DNA of 64,000 nucleotides from Sagittula marina. GTDB taxonomy: Bacteria > Pseudomonadota > Alphaproteobacteria > Rhodobacterales > Rhodobacteraceae. Where the stretch lies: positions 124,001 to 188,000 of the forward strand of contig NZ_JACIEJ010000007.1 of the NCBI RefSeq assembly GCF_014196795.1. Reading direction: 5' to 3'. This document shows, one piece after another, positions 9,327 to 17,138 of this stretch; within the stretch, counting starts at the first letter, position 1, and every line of letters starts with the position of its first letter. Made by a program: the position numbers and the translations under genes. The notes beneath the pieces are model-generated. The model ran no database searches, was not told where the DNA came from, and was given only the letters and a program-made list of their open reading frames with translations.

Positions 9327-9861
9327 GGTGTCACCGCTGATGATCTTGCCGCCGGTGATTTTTGCGGCGTTCGGGCTGGTGGCGTACATGGGGTTGGGCC
9401 GGGAAGGCGCAAACGATCTCGAAAGCATGTTCGAGGGCAAGCCTGCGCCGTCGATGACCGATGTCCCGTTGGAGGGCTATCCTGCCATCACGCCAGAGCT
9501 GTTGGCGTCAGGCGAGGTAACGCTGGTGAACTTCTGGGCCTCGTGGTGCCCGCCGTGCCGTGCCGAACATCCACGCTTGCTGGAGATGGCGGAAGACGGC
9601 ATTCCCATCCTTGGGGTGAACCTCAAGGATCAGACGGGCAATGCGACGTCCTATCTGGCGAAAGACGGTAATCCGTTTCAGGCGGTGGCGTTTGATCCCG
9701 CAGGGCGCACGGCAATTGAATGGGGCGTGACTGGCCCGCCAGAGACTTTCATACTGGATGGAGAGGGCATGGTCCTGTTCAAGTTTGTTGGGCCGTTGGT
9801 CGGATCGGACTATGAGCAGAGATTTTTGCCTGAGCTGCAAAAAGCGCTGGCAGGCGAGTGA
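9319..9861 (+). CDS. ccmG: Thiol:disulfide interchange protein CcmG (DsbE)
   Basis: Membrane-anchored periplasmic thioredoxin-like protein that keeps apocytochrome c cysteines reduced. The 180-residue protein has an N-terminal anchor (about 7-26) and the active site WASWCPPC (Cys77, Cys80). The acidic-loop/cis-proline region reads GVTGPPETF (136-144), where most CcmG proteins have GVYGxPETF. The start overlaps the ccmD end by eight bases. ccmE, ccmF and ccmH are not in this window. Confidence 0.95.
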   Translation: MAKVSPLMILPPVIFAAFGLVAYMGLGREGANDLESMFEGKPAPSMTDVPLEGYPAITPELLASGEVTLVNFWASWCPPCRAEHPRLLEMAEDGIPILGVNLKDQTGNATSYLAKDGNPFQAVAFDPAGRTAIEWGVTGPPETFILDGEGMVLFKFVGPLVGSDYEQRFLPELQKALAGE

Positions 9862-9885
9862 CATCAGCTTGATGAGGATAGACTA

Positions 9886-9909
9886 AAGGGCGCCCTTGGC
9901 GCCCTTCTT
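9886..9909 (+). terminator. Rho-independent terminator after ccmG
   Basis: A perfect nine-base-pair stem, AAGGGCGCC (9886-9894) and GGCGCCCTT (9898-9906), with a three-base loop, begins 25 bases after the ccmG stop and is followed by CTTGGTT. The arms can also serve the opposite strand, where the small gene ending at 9929 reads towards it. Confidence 0.75.
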
Positions 9910-9928
9910 GGTTCCCGTTGCGCTGTCT

Positions 9929-10060
9929 TTATAACTCGCAAACGGCTTCGGTCTGGCTGCCGGAGCAGTGGTGGCTCGCATTCTGAGCGGTGCTCGCATA
10001 GGCGCCAAAAACTGCGAGCATCAGGAGTGCGCCCGCCTGGATCAAGGTAATGAGTTTCAT
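9929..10060 (-). CDS. Small exported protein, 43 residues, function unknown
   Basis: A short frame of 43 codons starting MKLITLIQAGALLMLAVFGA. Residues 1-21 form a convincing signal peptide or single anchor (basic start, hydrophobic core, small residues near A-Y-A). The remaining mature part is about 22 residues with two cysteines (HHCSGSQTEAVCEL), which could form a disulfide. The ribosome-binding site is weak (AGAGGCAGACAC). It has no recognised family. It could also be a leftover of a longer gene. Confidence 0.45.
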   Translation of the reverse strand: MKLITLIQAGALLMLAVFGAYASTAQNASHHCSGSQTEAVCEL

Positions 10061-10415
10061 GTGTCTGCCTCTGATTCTGCCGAAGGGCCTTTGCGGCCTC
10101 TGTGCATTTGATTTGGGGCTAAGGGGTGGCATTTGGAAGTCGCTATTTTTGCAATGTGGTCGTCTATAAATTGAGTTGATCTAAAATTGTGCGGATCGTC
10201 GCCTTGGTGATCTGATTCTGGCACTGTGCCGCCGACGCAAGAGTAATGAGATTACCCTAGGGCATCCCGGTATCTTTGCGCAGGTCAGGATAACCAGACC
10301 GATTGCCTGATCGGGCAGCGCCAGAACTCTCTGCTGGCTGCCGTGATCCAACGTCTTTGGTCCGCACTGAGAGCAGGGGCGGAGGCGTAGACCGTTCCAG
10401 CGTCAAAACAGACGC
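10061..10415. other. Intergenic region without a supportable gene
   Basis: About 355 bases between the small exported gene and the aconitase terminator. The stretches near 10140-10200 are relatively AT-rich for this genome (TTGCAATGTGG, TATAAATTGAG), which could hold the promoter of the small minus-strand gene. No frame here has codon use, motifs or a ribosome-binding site that would support a gene. Confidence 0.5.
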
Positions 10416-10448
10416 CAAGAAAAAAGCGCCCCGTGAAGGGGCGCTTTC
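10416..10448 (-). terminator. Rho-independent terminator of acnA
   Basis: On the minus strand AAAGCGCCCC (10447-10438) pairs with GGGGCGCTTT (10432-10423) around a five-base loop, and is followed by a run of T. It begins about 40 bases beyond the acnA stop. Confidence 0.85.
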
Positions 10449-10485
10449 AGTGCAATATTTCGGCAGGGTTAACCGCCGCTGTGTT

Positions 10486-13275
10486 TTATTCCGCTGCGAC
10501 GGGCGCATCCTTGGCAAGATTGCGCAGGACGTAGTGCAGCACGCCACCGTGCTCGATGTATTCCACCTCGATGGCGGTATCGATCCGGCACTTCAGGGTG
10601 ATCTCCTTGGTGGAGCCATCCGCAAAAGTGATGGTGCAAGGCGTTTCCTGACCGGGCTTCACATCGTCCAGACCTTTGATGTCGATGGTTTCGTCACCTT
10701 TCAGGCCCAGCGATTTACGGGTGTCGCCGCCGGTGAATTCGAACGGGATAACGCCCATACCAACCAGGTTGGAGCGGTGGATCCGCTCGAAGCTCTCGGC
10801 CACGACCGCTTTGACGCCAAGCAAAGCCGTGCCTTTGGCCGCCCAGTCACGCGAGGAGCCCGCGCCGTACTGTTCACCGCCAAAGATAACCAAGGGAGTG
10901 CCTTGGTCCTGATAGGCCATCGCAGCATCGTAGATGGAGGTCTCTTTGCCATCGGGGCCCTTGGTGTAGCCGCCTTCGACGCCGTTCAACATCTCGTTCT
11001 TGATGCGGATGTTGGCGAAGGTGCCCCGCATCATGACTTCGTGGTTGCCGCGACGGGAGCCGTAGGAGTTGAACTCACGGACGGGCACCTGACGCTCTGT
11101 CAGGTACTGACCGGCAGGCGTGCTTTCCTTGAAGGAGCCAGCGGGGGAGATGTGGTCGGTTGTGACCATATCGCCCAGGATCGCCAGAACACGCGCGCCG
11201 TCGATGTTGGAGATGGTGCCCGGCTCTTTGCCCATGTCCTGGAAGTAGGGCGGGTTCTGAACGTAGGTCGAAGCAGCTGGCCAGTCGTAGGTTTCGCCGC
11301 CGTTGACTTCGACGCCCTGCCATTTTTCGTCGCCCTTGAAGACGTCGGCGTACTTCTCCTGAAAGCTGTCGCGCGTAACGGTCTTTTCGACCAGCGCTGC
11401 AATCTCGGCGTTCGAAGGCCAGATGTCTTTCAGGTAGACGTCATTGCCGTCTTTGTCCTGACCTAGCGCATCTTTGGTGATGTCGACGTTCATGTCACCG
11501 ACCAGCGAATAGGCTACCACCAGCGGCGGGGATGCCAGGTAGTTCGCGCGCACGTCAGGCGAAATACGACCTTCGAAGTTGCGGTTGCCCGATAGAACCG
11601 AGGTCGCAACCAGATCATACTGGTTGATTGCCTTGGAAATCGGGGCGTCGAGCGGACCGGAGTTGCCGATACAGGTCGTGCAGCCATAGCCCACAAGGTT
11701 AAAGCCGATGGCGTCGAGGTGCTCCTGCAGGCCAGCGGCCTCAAGATACTCGGACACGACCTGCGATCCCGGTGCGAGCGAGGTTTTCACCCAAGGCTTA
11801 CGGTTCAGGCCCAGCTCGTGCGCTTTCTTCGCCACCAAGCCCGCGCCAATCATGACGTAGGGGTTGGAGGTGTTGGTGCACGACGTGATCGAGGCGATCA
11901 CGATTGAGCCGTCGTGCAGCTGGTAGTTGCCTTCAGCAGTTTCCACATAGCCGCGCTTGTGGCTGCCTTCGTCGCCGGGGATGTCGCGCGGTTCGGGCTG
12001 GCCGCCTTCACCTTCCCATGTGACTTCCTGCGCAACGGAGGCGTCTTCTCCGCTGCGGACACCTTTGATGTACTCAGCGAAAGCAGGCGCGGCCTTGTCC
12101 AGCGCGATGTAATCCTGCGGACGTTTCGGACCGGAGATCGCGGGCACGATTGTGCCCATGTCCAGTTCGAGGGTCGAGGAATAGATCGGGTCGTAGTCGG
12201 CGCCGCGCCAGAAACCGTTTTCCTTGGCGTAGGCTTCGACCAGTGCGATGCGGTTCTCGTCACGGCCCGATACGTGCATGTAGCGCAGCGTTTCATCGTC
12301 GATCGGGAAGAAACCACAGGTTGCACCGTATTCCGGCGCCATGTTTGCGATGGTGGCGCGCTGTGCCAGCGGCAGGTTGTCGAGGCCGTCGCCGTAGAAT
12401 TCGACGAACTTGGACACGACGCCGTGCTCGCGCAGCATTTCGACGACCTTGAGGACAAGGTCGGTGCCGGTTGTGCCTTCGACCATTTCGCCGGTCAGTT
12501 TGAAGCCGACGACTTCGGGGATCAGCATGGAGATCGGCTGTCCCAGCATGGCTGCTTCGGCTTCGATCCCGCCGACGCCCCAGCCCAGAACGGCTGCGCC
12601 GTTGACCATGGTCGTGTGGCTGTCAGTGCCGACAAGCGTGTCAGGGTAGGCAACCATTTCGCCATTCTGGTCGGTGTCGGTCCAGACGGTCTGCGCGAGA
12701 TATTCCAGGTTCACCTGGTGGCAGATGCCCGTGCCCGGGGGAACAACGCGGAAGTTGTTGAACGCGGTCTGGCCCCACTTGAGGAACTCGTAGCGCTCCA
12801 TGTTGCGCTCGTATTCACGGTCGACGTTCATCTGGAACGCGCGGGGATTGCCGAATTCGTCGATCATCACGGAGTGGTCGATGACCAGATCCACGGGGTT
12901 CAGCGGGTTGATCTTTTGTGCGTCGCCACCGAGCGCTTTGATGCCGTCGCGCATCGCGGCCAGGTCAACCACAGCGGGAACGCCGGTGAAGTCCTGCATC
13001 AACACGCGGGCAGGGCGGTAGGCCAGCTCGCGGTCGCCTTTGCCGCCATTGGTTGCCCAGTCAGAGAACGCCTTGATGTCGTCCTGTGTCACTGTTTTAC
13101 CGTCTTCGAAGCGGAGCATGTTCTCCAGCACAACCTTGAGGGCGGCGGGCAGTTTGGAGAAATCGCCAAGGCCAGCGGCTTCTGCTGCGGGGATCGAGTA
13201 ATAGGCGACGGTTTGGCCGCCTGCTTCGAGCGTCTTGCGCGTCTTTGCGCTGTCGTTGCCGACTTGAATGGTCAT
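10486..13275 (-). CDS. acnA: Aconitate hydratase AcnA
   Basis: Interconverts citrate and isocitrate in the TCA cycle with a [4Fe-4S] cluster. The 929-residue length is that of bacterial AcnA/IRP1-type aconitases. Cluster cysteines are visible in ITSCTNTSNP and in YGCTTCIGNSGP. The substrate-binding NSYGSRRGNHEVMMRG and the C-terminal swivel-domain segment GGEQYGAGSSRDWAAKG are intact. It begins MTIQVGNDSAKTRKTL, preceded by GGAGGCATCCA. It is divergent from the DUF1223 gene, and a terminator follows. Confidence 0.98.
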   Translation of the reverse strand: MTIQVGNDSAKTRKTLEAGGQTVAYYSIPAAEAAGLGDFSKLPAALKVVLENMLRFEDGKTVTQDDIKAFSDWATNGGKGDRELAYRPARVLMQDFTGVPAVVDLAAMRDGIKALGGDAQKINPLNPVDLVIDHSVMIDEFGNPRAFQMNVDREYERNMERYEFLKWGQTAFNNFRVVPPGTGICHQVNLEYLAQTVWTDTDQNGEMVAYPDTLVGTDSHTTMVNGAAVLGWGVGGIEAEAAMLGQPISMLIPEVVGFKLTGEMVEGTTGTDLVLKVVEMLREHGVVSKFVEFYGDGLDNLPLAQRATIANMAPEYGATCGFFPIDDETLRYMHVSGRDENRIALVEAYAKENGFWRGADYDPIYSSTLELDMGTIVPAISGPKRPQDYIALDKAAPAFAEYIKGVRSGEDASVAQEVTWEGEGGQPEPRDIPGDEGSHKRGYVETAEGNYQLHDGSIVIASITSCTNTSNPYVMIGAGLVAKKAHELGLNRKPWVKTSLAPGSQVVSEYLEAAGLQEHLDAIGFNLVGYGCTTCIGNSGPLDAPISKAINQYDLVATSVLSGNRNFEGRISPDVRANYLASPPLVVAYSLVGDMNVDITKDALGQDKDGNDVYLKDIWPSNAEIAALVEKTVTRDSFQEKYADVFKGDEKWQGVEVNGGETYDWPAASTYVQNPPYFQDMGKEPGTISNIDGARVLAILGDMVTTDHISPAGSFKESTPAGQYLTERQVPVREFNSYGSRRGNHEVMMRGTFANIRIKNEMLNGVEGGYTKGPDGKETSIYDAAMAYQDQGTPLVIFGGEQYGAGSSRDWAAKGTALLGVKAVVAESFERIHRSNLVGMGVIPFEFTGGDTRKSLGLKGDETIDIKGLDDVKPGQETPCTITFADGSTKEITLKCRIDTAIEVEYIEHGGVLHYVLRNLAKDAPVAAE

Positions 13276-13497
13276 TGGATGCCTCCGATGGTGGACGGAT
13301 TTGGGTGTCTTGCACTCTAATGCCGCATGGCAGCGTTCAACTCAAGAGGGCTGCGTCGTTTTGTATGCCATTGTACACAATTTTTCATGTCGTTTCCAAA
13401 GTGGGTTTGTCACAGGCTCTCGCAAATGATTGATTGGTTTCATCACATATCAGGAGATAAACAGTTTGAAGACGGGGCAAGAGCGGGATGCGATGCG

Positions 13498-14208
13498 ATG
13501 AACAGAGTTCTGACACTGGGGGCCGCTGTCTGGATGGGGCTGGCCGGATTACCGGCAGGCATCGCCCATGCCGAAGACGACAACCCTGTGGTGGTCGAAT
13601 TGTTCACCTCGCAGGGCTGCTCAAGCTGCCCGCCAGCGGATGCGCTTCTGGAAGAAATCGGCACCCGGGATGACGTGATCGCCTTGGCGCTTCACGTTGA
13701 TTACTGGGATTATATCGGCTGGAAAGACCGGTTCGCATCGCCGAAATTCACCAAGCGTCAAAGGGGCTATGCCCGGGCTGGTGGGTGGAAGATGATCTAC
13801 ACACCGCAGATTGTTGTGAACGGGATGGAAGACGTCGTCGGGTCACGTCCGGGGGCCGTTTCTGCATTAATCGCAGCGCACGAAGATGCCGCGCCCAAGG
13901 CACATGTCACCTTGGAACGCGTTGGGGACATGGTGCGTATTCGGGCCGTCAGTGATGGACAGGTTCGCCCTTGCGACGTGCATGTCGTGCGGTACGATCC
14001 GGCCGAAGAGGTCATGATAGGCCGCGGCGAGAATGCCGGAAAAACAGTCAATTATACACATATTGTGCGTGATTGGGATGTCGCCGCGCGGTGGGACGGC
14101 ACGGGCACCTTCGAAGCCGAAGTTCCGGTGCCCGGTGATATGCCCGTGGTCGTGCTGCTTCAATCCCCACGGCATGGGCCAATCATCGCGGCTGCGCGCC
14201 TGCGTTAA
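13498..14208 (+). CDS. DUF1223 secreted thioredoxin-like protein
   Basis: A 236-residue protein with a signal peptide (MNRVLTLGAAVWMGLAG...AHA, about 1-25). The mature N-terminus VVVELFTSQGCSSCPPAD carries Cys41-x-x-Cys44, the DUF1223 hallmark resembling a thioredoxin active site. The later YTPQIVVNG contains the likely cis-proline. The function is not known; a periplasmic thiol-related role is an inference from the fold. Several ATG codons overlap at the start (ATGCGATGCGATG); 13498 gives the best signal peptide. The stop overlaps the convergent acyltransferase stop by four bases. Confidence 0.85.
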   Translation: MNRVLTLGAAVWMGLAGLPAGIAHAEDDNPVVVELFTSQGCSSCPPADALLEEIGTRDDVIALALHVDYWDYIGWKDRFASPKFTKRQRGYARAGGWKMIYTPQIVVNGMEDVVGSRPGAVSALIAAHEDAAPKAHVTLERVGDMVRIRAVSDGQVRPCDVHVVRYDPAEEVMIGRGENAGKTVNYTHIVRDWDVAARWDGTGTFEAEVPVPGDMPVVVLLQSPRHGPIIAAARLR

Positions 14209-15122
14209 GTTTGTTTCATGGCCTTGGCGCGACGCTTTGCCATGCGCTTTGGCTTCCAGCGTCGATGCGTCCACATCCATTGGCCGGGGTCCGCTTCGAT
14301 ACGCGCCTCTAGCCGCTTTGTGACCTCTGTCATCATCGTGACGGGATCGGTATGTGGCACGGGTTCCTCTATCACTGCGTCAAAGCCATAGCGGTCCTCG
14401 CGGCGAATGCCGAAATACGGGATCAGCAGCGCTCCGGTTTTGAGTGCGATGTCCGCGGGCGAGGTCGCCGTCGGTGCAGGTTGGCCCAGAAAGTCGATCA
14501 TCGCGCCCGAGGATTCAAACACATCGAAGGCCATGGCAGCCATCCCACCTTCGCGTACATGTTTGATAAGCCCCATCGTTCCGCGTCGCCCCTGTTCAAA
14601 GACGGGCTCACCAACGTCTCGATAGTTGCGGATGTAACGCGCGTTCATCGGCGCGTTGGACATGGGACGCAGCAGGCCGGCAACCGTGTAGCCGCGCGCA
14701 ACCAACGCGGCGCGTGCGCAAATCGGGCTGCCGTAATGACCGGTGATCAACAAGACGGGGCGTCGGTTTTCACGCGCCTCTTTTAGAATGGGCACACCGG
14801 GGCCGCTGAGCGGATAGTTCGCTCCACGCTGCAGCATCTCCTCCGGATCGTAATTTTCGATCAAGGCGCGGGCGAGATTGTCGATTGATTTGCTGGCGAT
14901 GGCCTTTTTGCGTTCCTCGGTCAGCTCAGGCCAAACGAAGTTGAGGTTCTCATCGACTCGATCATACCAGCCCAATGCGTGCGCCGCCACATGGCGCACC
15001 AACCATCCCGTCAGAGAAAGCCTTTGGCGGACGGGCAGCAGGCCGGTTGCACCGATGTATGCGTTAAGCGCCGCATTGGCGAAACGCTCCTTTTTGGAAG
15101 GGGAAGATGATTGATCTGCCAA
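14205..15122 (-). CDS. LpxL/HtrB-like lysophospholipid or lipid A acyltransferase, active-site acid missing
   Basis: A 305-residue protein of the lauroyl (late lipid A) acyltransferase superfamily: N-terminal amphipathic part, VLLITGHYGSPICARAAL at 124-140, GRRGTMGLIKHVREGGMAAM, an SSGAMIDFLGQPAPTATSPADIALKTGA segment (substrate-binding region), and a basic C-terminus after WMWTHRRWKPK. Known members have a catalytic H-x4-Asp/Glu motif (for example HFGNWE). Here His129 is followed by YGSP and then isoleucine at 134, so the acidic partner is absent. I read this twice from the DNA and it is not a frame problem. It may be inactive, use another residue, or have changed function. Confidence 0.8.
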   Translation of the reverse strand: MADQSSSPSKKERFANAALNAYIGATGLLPVRQRLSLTGWLVRHVAAHALGWYDRVDENLNFVWPELTEERKKAIASKSIDNLARALIENYDPEEMLQRGANYPLSGPGVPILKEARENRRPVLLITGHYGSPICARAALVARGYTVAGLLRPMSNAPMNARYIRNYRDVGEPVFEQGRRGTMGLIKHVREGGMAAMAFDVFESSGAMIDFLGQPAPTATSPADIALKTGALLIPYFGIRREDRYGFDAVIEEPVPHTDPVTMMTEVTKRLEARIEADPGQWMWTHRRWKPKRMAKRRAKAMKQT

Positions 15123-15165
15123 GGCGTTGGTCCGCTTGTGTGGTCGGGCCGGTTCTACGCGCGCA

Positions 15166-15198
15166 GAAAAGGGGCGGCAAGGGGCACAGGAGCGCCCC
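15166..15198 (-). terminator. Possible terminator downstream of fliG
   Basis: On the minus strand GGGGCG and CGCCCC can pair around a loop of about 16 bases and are followed by TTTTCTG. It lies just after the fliG-like stop at 15207. The stem is short, so the call is tentative. Confidence 0.4.
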
Positions 15199-15206
15199 CG
15201 CGCGGT

Positions 15207-16259
15207 TTACTCATCTGAGTCGGGGTCGAGCAGTTCGATTTCACCCACGCCCACGAGGTCTCGAATGGCTGAGACGACAGCGTTCATCGCTTTTTCGCCG
15301 ACTTTGGGTTTGACCGTACCTTTCCCCGAGGCTTCTTCGCGGATGCTCTCGGCCAGACGCTTGGACATGTTGCTGAGCAGGAAGTCGGCTGTCGCCTGAT
15401 CCTCAGGGGTTTCCGCTGCGGCGATTGCCGTGGCCAGGACATCCGGCGGCACGTCGCGTGATATCTTTGGAACATCGATCGCATTTAGGCGCTCGGGGAT
15501 GTTTGCGAAGGTAAAGATCGCCTTTCGCACGGCGGAGGCGAATTCCTCATCTTCTTGTTCAAGTTGTTGAAGCAATTCGTCGCGTATCGCAGCGTTGGAA
15601 TAGTTTAGAATCGCGCCAAGCCGTTCATCGGGCCGTTTGACGAAAGCCTTTTCAGGCTCCTGGTCGATCTGCGCAGCAAGGCTCAAGCCGATGCGATCCA
15701 CTGCATCGGGTGTGACACCTGTGGTCATGGACACAGCGTAAGAGATCCGCCGCGCCTTGTCGCCGGGCAGCTTGCCCAGGACCAAGGCAGCCTTACCCAC
15801 GTCGATTTTGGACATCATGACGGCAGCAACCTCTGTGCTTTCGGACAACACAAGCTGCTCCAGCCGCTCCGGCGGCAGGGCGTTGATGCGGTCCCACGGA
15901 TCGCCTGTCTGGCGAACCCCGGCTTCCTTGCGCAACCGCGATGCCGTTCTTGGATTGATGCGCCCATCCAGCGCCGTCAAGGCGCCAGCCATATCACCGG
16001 GGAAAGAAAGCCCAACTGATTCCAGCTCATCGGCAAACTCATTTATCACCTGATTGAGCGTTTCTCGGTCGATGTAGCGCATATTGCCCAGCAGAAGGGT
16101 AAGCTCCTCCTGCAACTCGTCGGGCAAAGCAGCGAGCGGAACATCGGAGTCCTCGTTCAGGAGGAACTGTACGATGATAGCGGCCTTCGCCTTGCGCGAA
16201 AGCGGGAGTTTTCCGGCCGTGAACGGACCGGGAAGGGCGGCGAGAGCCATGTTCGACAT
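15207..16259 (-). CDS. fliG: Divergent flagellar motor switch protein FliG
   Basis: A 350-residue FliG-like protein. FliG links the MS ring to MotA and the rest of the C-ring. The start at 16259 (MSNMALAALPGP) is set by CCGGAGACC eight bases upstream; an in-frame ATG 15 codons earlier lacks such a site. The N-terminal SRKAKAAIIVQFLL and middle-domain ERLEQLVLSESTEVAAVMM match the FliG plan. However, the usual EHPQ motif is ESTE (140-143), and the C-terminal torque helix has IPERLNAIDVPKISRDV in place of the normal charged FEDL...DDR pattern. The C-terminal NMSKRLAESIREE region is recognisable. No other flagellar gene is nearby except a receiver-domain gene divergent from it. Confidence 0.75.
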   Translation of the reverse strand: MSNMALAALPGPFTAGKLPLSRKAKAAIIVQFLLNEDSDVPLAALPDELQEELTLLLGNMRYIDRETLNQVINEFADELESVGLSFPGDMAGALTALDGRINPRTASRLRKEAGVRQTGDPWDRINALPPERLEQLVLSESTEVAAVMMSKIDVGKAALVLGKLPGDKARRISYAVSMTTGVTPDAVDRIGLSLAAQIDQEPEKAFVKRPDERLGAILNYSNAAIRDELLQQLEQEDEEFASAVRKAIFTFANIPERLNAIDVPKISRDVPPDVLATAIAAAETPEDQATADFLLSNMSKRLAESIREEASGKGTVKPKVGEKAMNAVVSAIRDLVGVGEIELLDPDSDE

Positions 16260-16454
16260 GAAGTGGTCTCCGGACATCTGATGCTGCCCTTGGTAGACGG
16301 ACAAGGTTGCCCGGCTCTTAAAGAAGAGAGGGGGGAGGCCACCTAAATTTGCCTAGAATGCGAGGTATTTGCGACGCCAGGCGTTAGGGTCGTCTTCACG
16401 CTTGCCGCCCAGTTTAAAGATGGTGGGTGCGTAAATATCGGGGATAAGGCTGGC

Positions 16455-17051
16455 ATGGCTTGGTTGGAGCGGCAAGGGCCAGGCACTTGCCTGGTCGTGG
16501 ACGACAATTCCTTTGACAGGTGTATGTTGCGGCGCTGCCTCGGGCGCGATCGCCCCGACCTTGAGCTGTTTGAGGTGGATTGCCTTGCGGGCGCGCGGGC
16601 CTTTCTGACACGTCGTGCGCCCGATATGATCCTGCTCGACCACCGCCTTCCGGACGGGCAGGGCGCAAGTTTCGCCCGTGAGCTAAAGAAGGATGAGCGG
16701 CTGTCCAATACGCTGCTCTGTGTGGTGACGAATGCCGACCCGCGATTGCTGGACCCGGATGTACTGGCCATGTCAAAGGATGACCTGACGCCGCAAGCCC
16801 TGTGGACCTTGATCGATGGCTTCCTGGCAGAGGGTAAGGCGGCTGATCGCGAACACCCGCCCACTTGGGTTGCAGAGGTGAACGCAGCCGCGCAGGAAAA
16901 TCTGGCCGGCGCTGTGTCGCGGATGCTTCGCACATTGCGCCGCGCACGCAGCACGTCACGCCGCAGTATCCCCAGTGCCGCAATGAGCGACCTCGACAGT
17001 CTGGAGGAGATGCTGCTGGCCTTCTCTGAAGTTGTGGAGCGCCGCACTTAG
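16455..17051 (+). CDS. Single-domain response regulator with C-terminal helical tail
   Basis: A 198-residue protein. Residues 12-120 form a receiver domain: acidic pair Asp16-Asp17 in CLVVDDNSFDR, phospho-acceptor Asp62 in ILLDHRLPDG, Thr92 in VVTNAD and Lys108 in SKDD. After it comes an alpha-helical tail of about 70 residues rich in Arg and Glu with no DNA-binding or output domain recognised. It may relay a phosphate or bind a partner protein. It is divergent from the fliG-like gene with about 195 bases between them, so a role in motor control is possible but not shown. Confidence 0.7.
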   Translation: MAWLERQGPGTCLVVDDNSFDRCMLRRCLGRDRPDLELFEVDCLAGARAFLTRRAPDMILLDHRLPDGQGASFARELKKDERLSNTLLCVVTNADPRLLDPDVLAMSKDDLTPQALWTLIDGFLAEGKAADREHPPTWVAEVNAAAQENLAGAVSRMLRTLRRARSTSRRSIPSAAMSDLDSLEEMLLAFSEVVERRT

Positions 17052-17082
17052 TGCCGGCCGGAAGAGCACCCCGTAGCGCGGA

Positions 17083-17116
17083 CGAAAAACGCCGCCCTTC
17101 ATAGAAAGACGGCGTC
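17083..17116 (-). terminator. Rho-independent terminator of purB
   Basis: On the minus strand GACGCCGTCTTTC and GAAGGGCGGCGTT form a stem with two G-T pairs and a small loop, followed by TTTTT. It sits about 25 bases beyond the purB stop. Confidence 0.75.
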
Positions 17117-17138
17117 AATTCAAGGCACTAACCCGAGA

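Noticed and set aside
11914-13320. 468-codon plus-strand frame opposite acnA
   Set aside because: Shadow of aconitase; no ribosome-binding site or motif.
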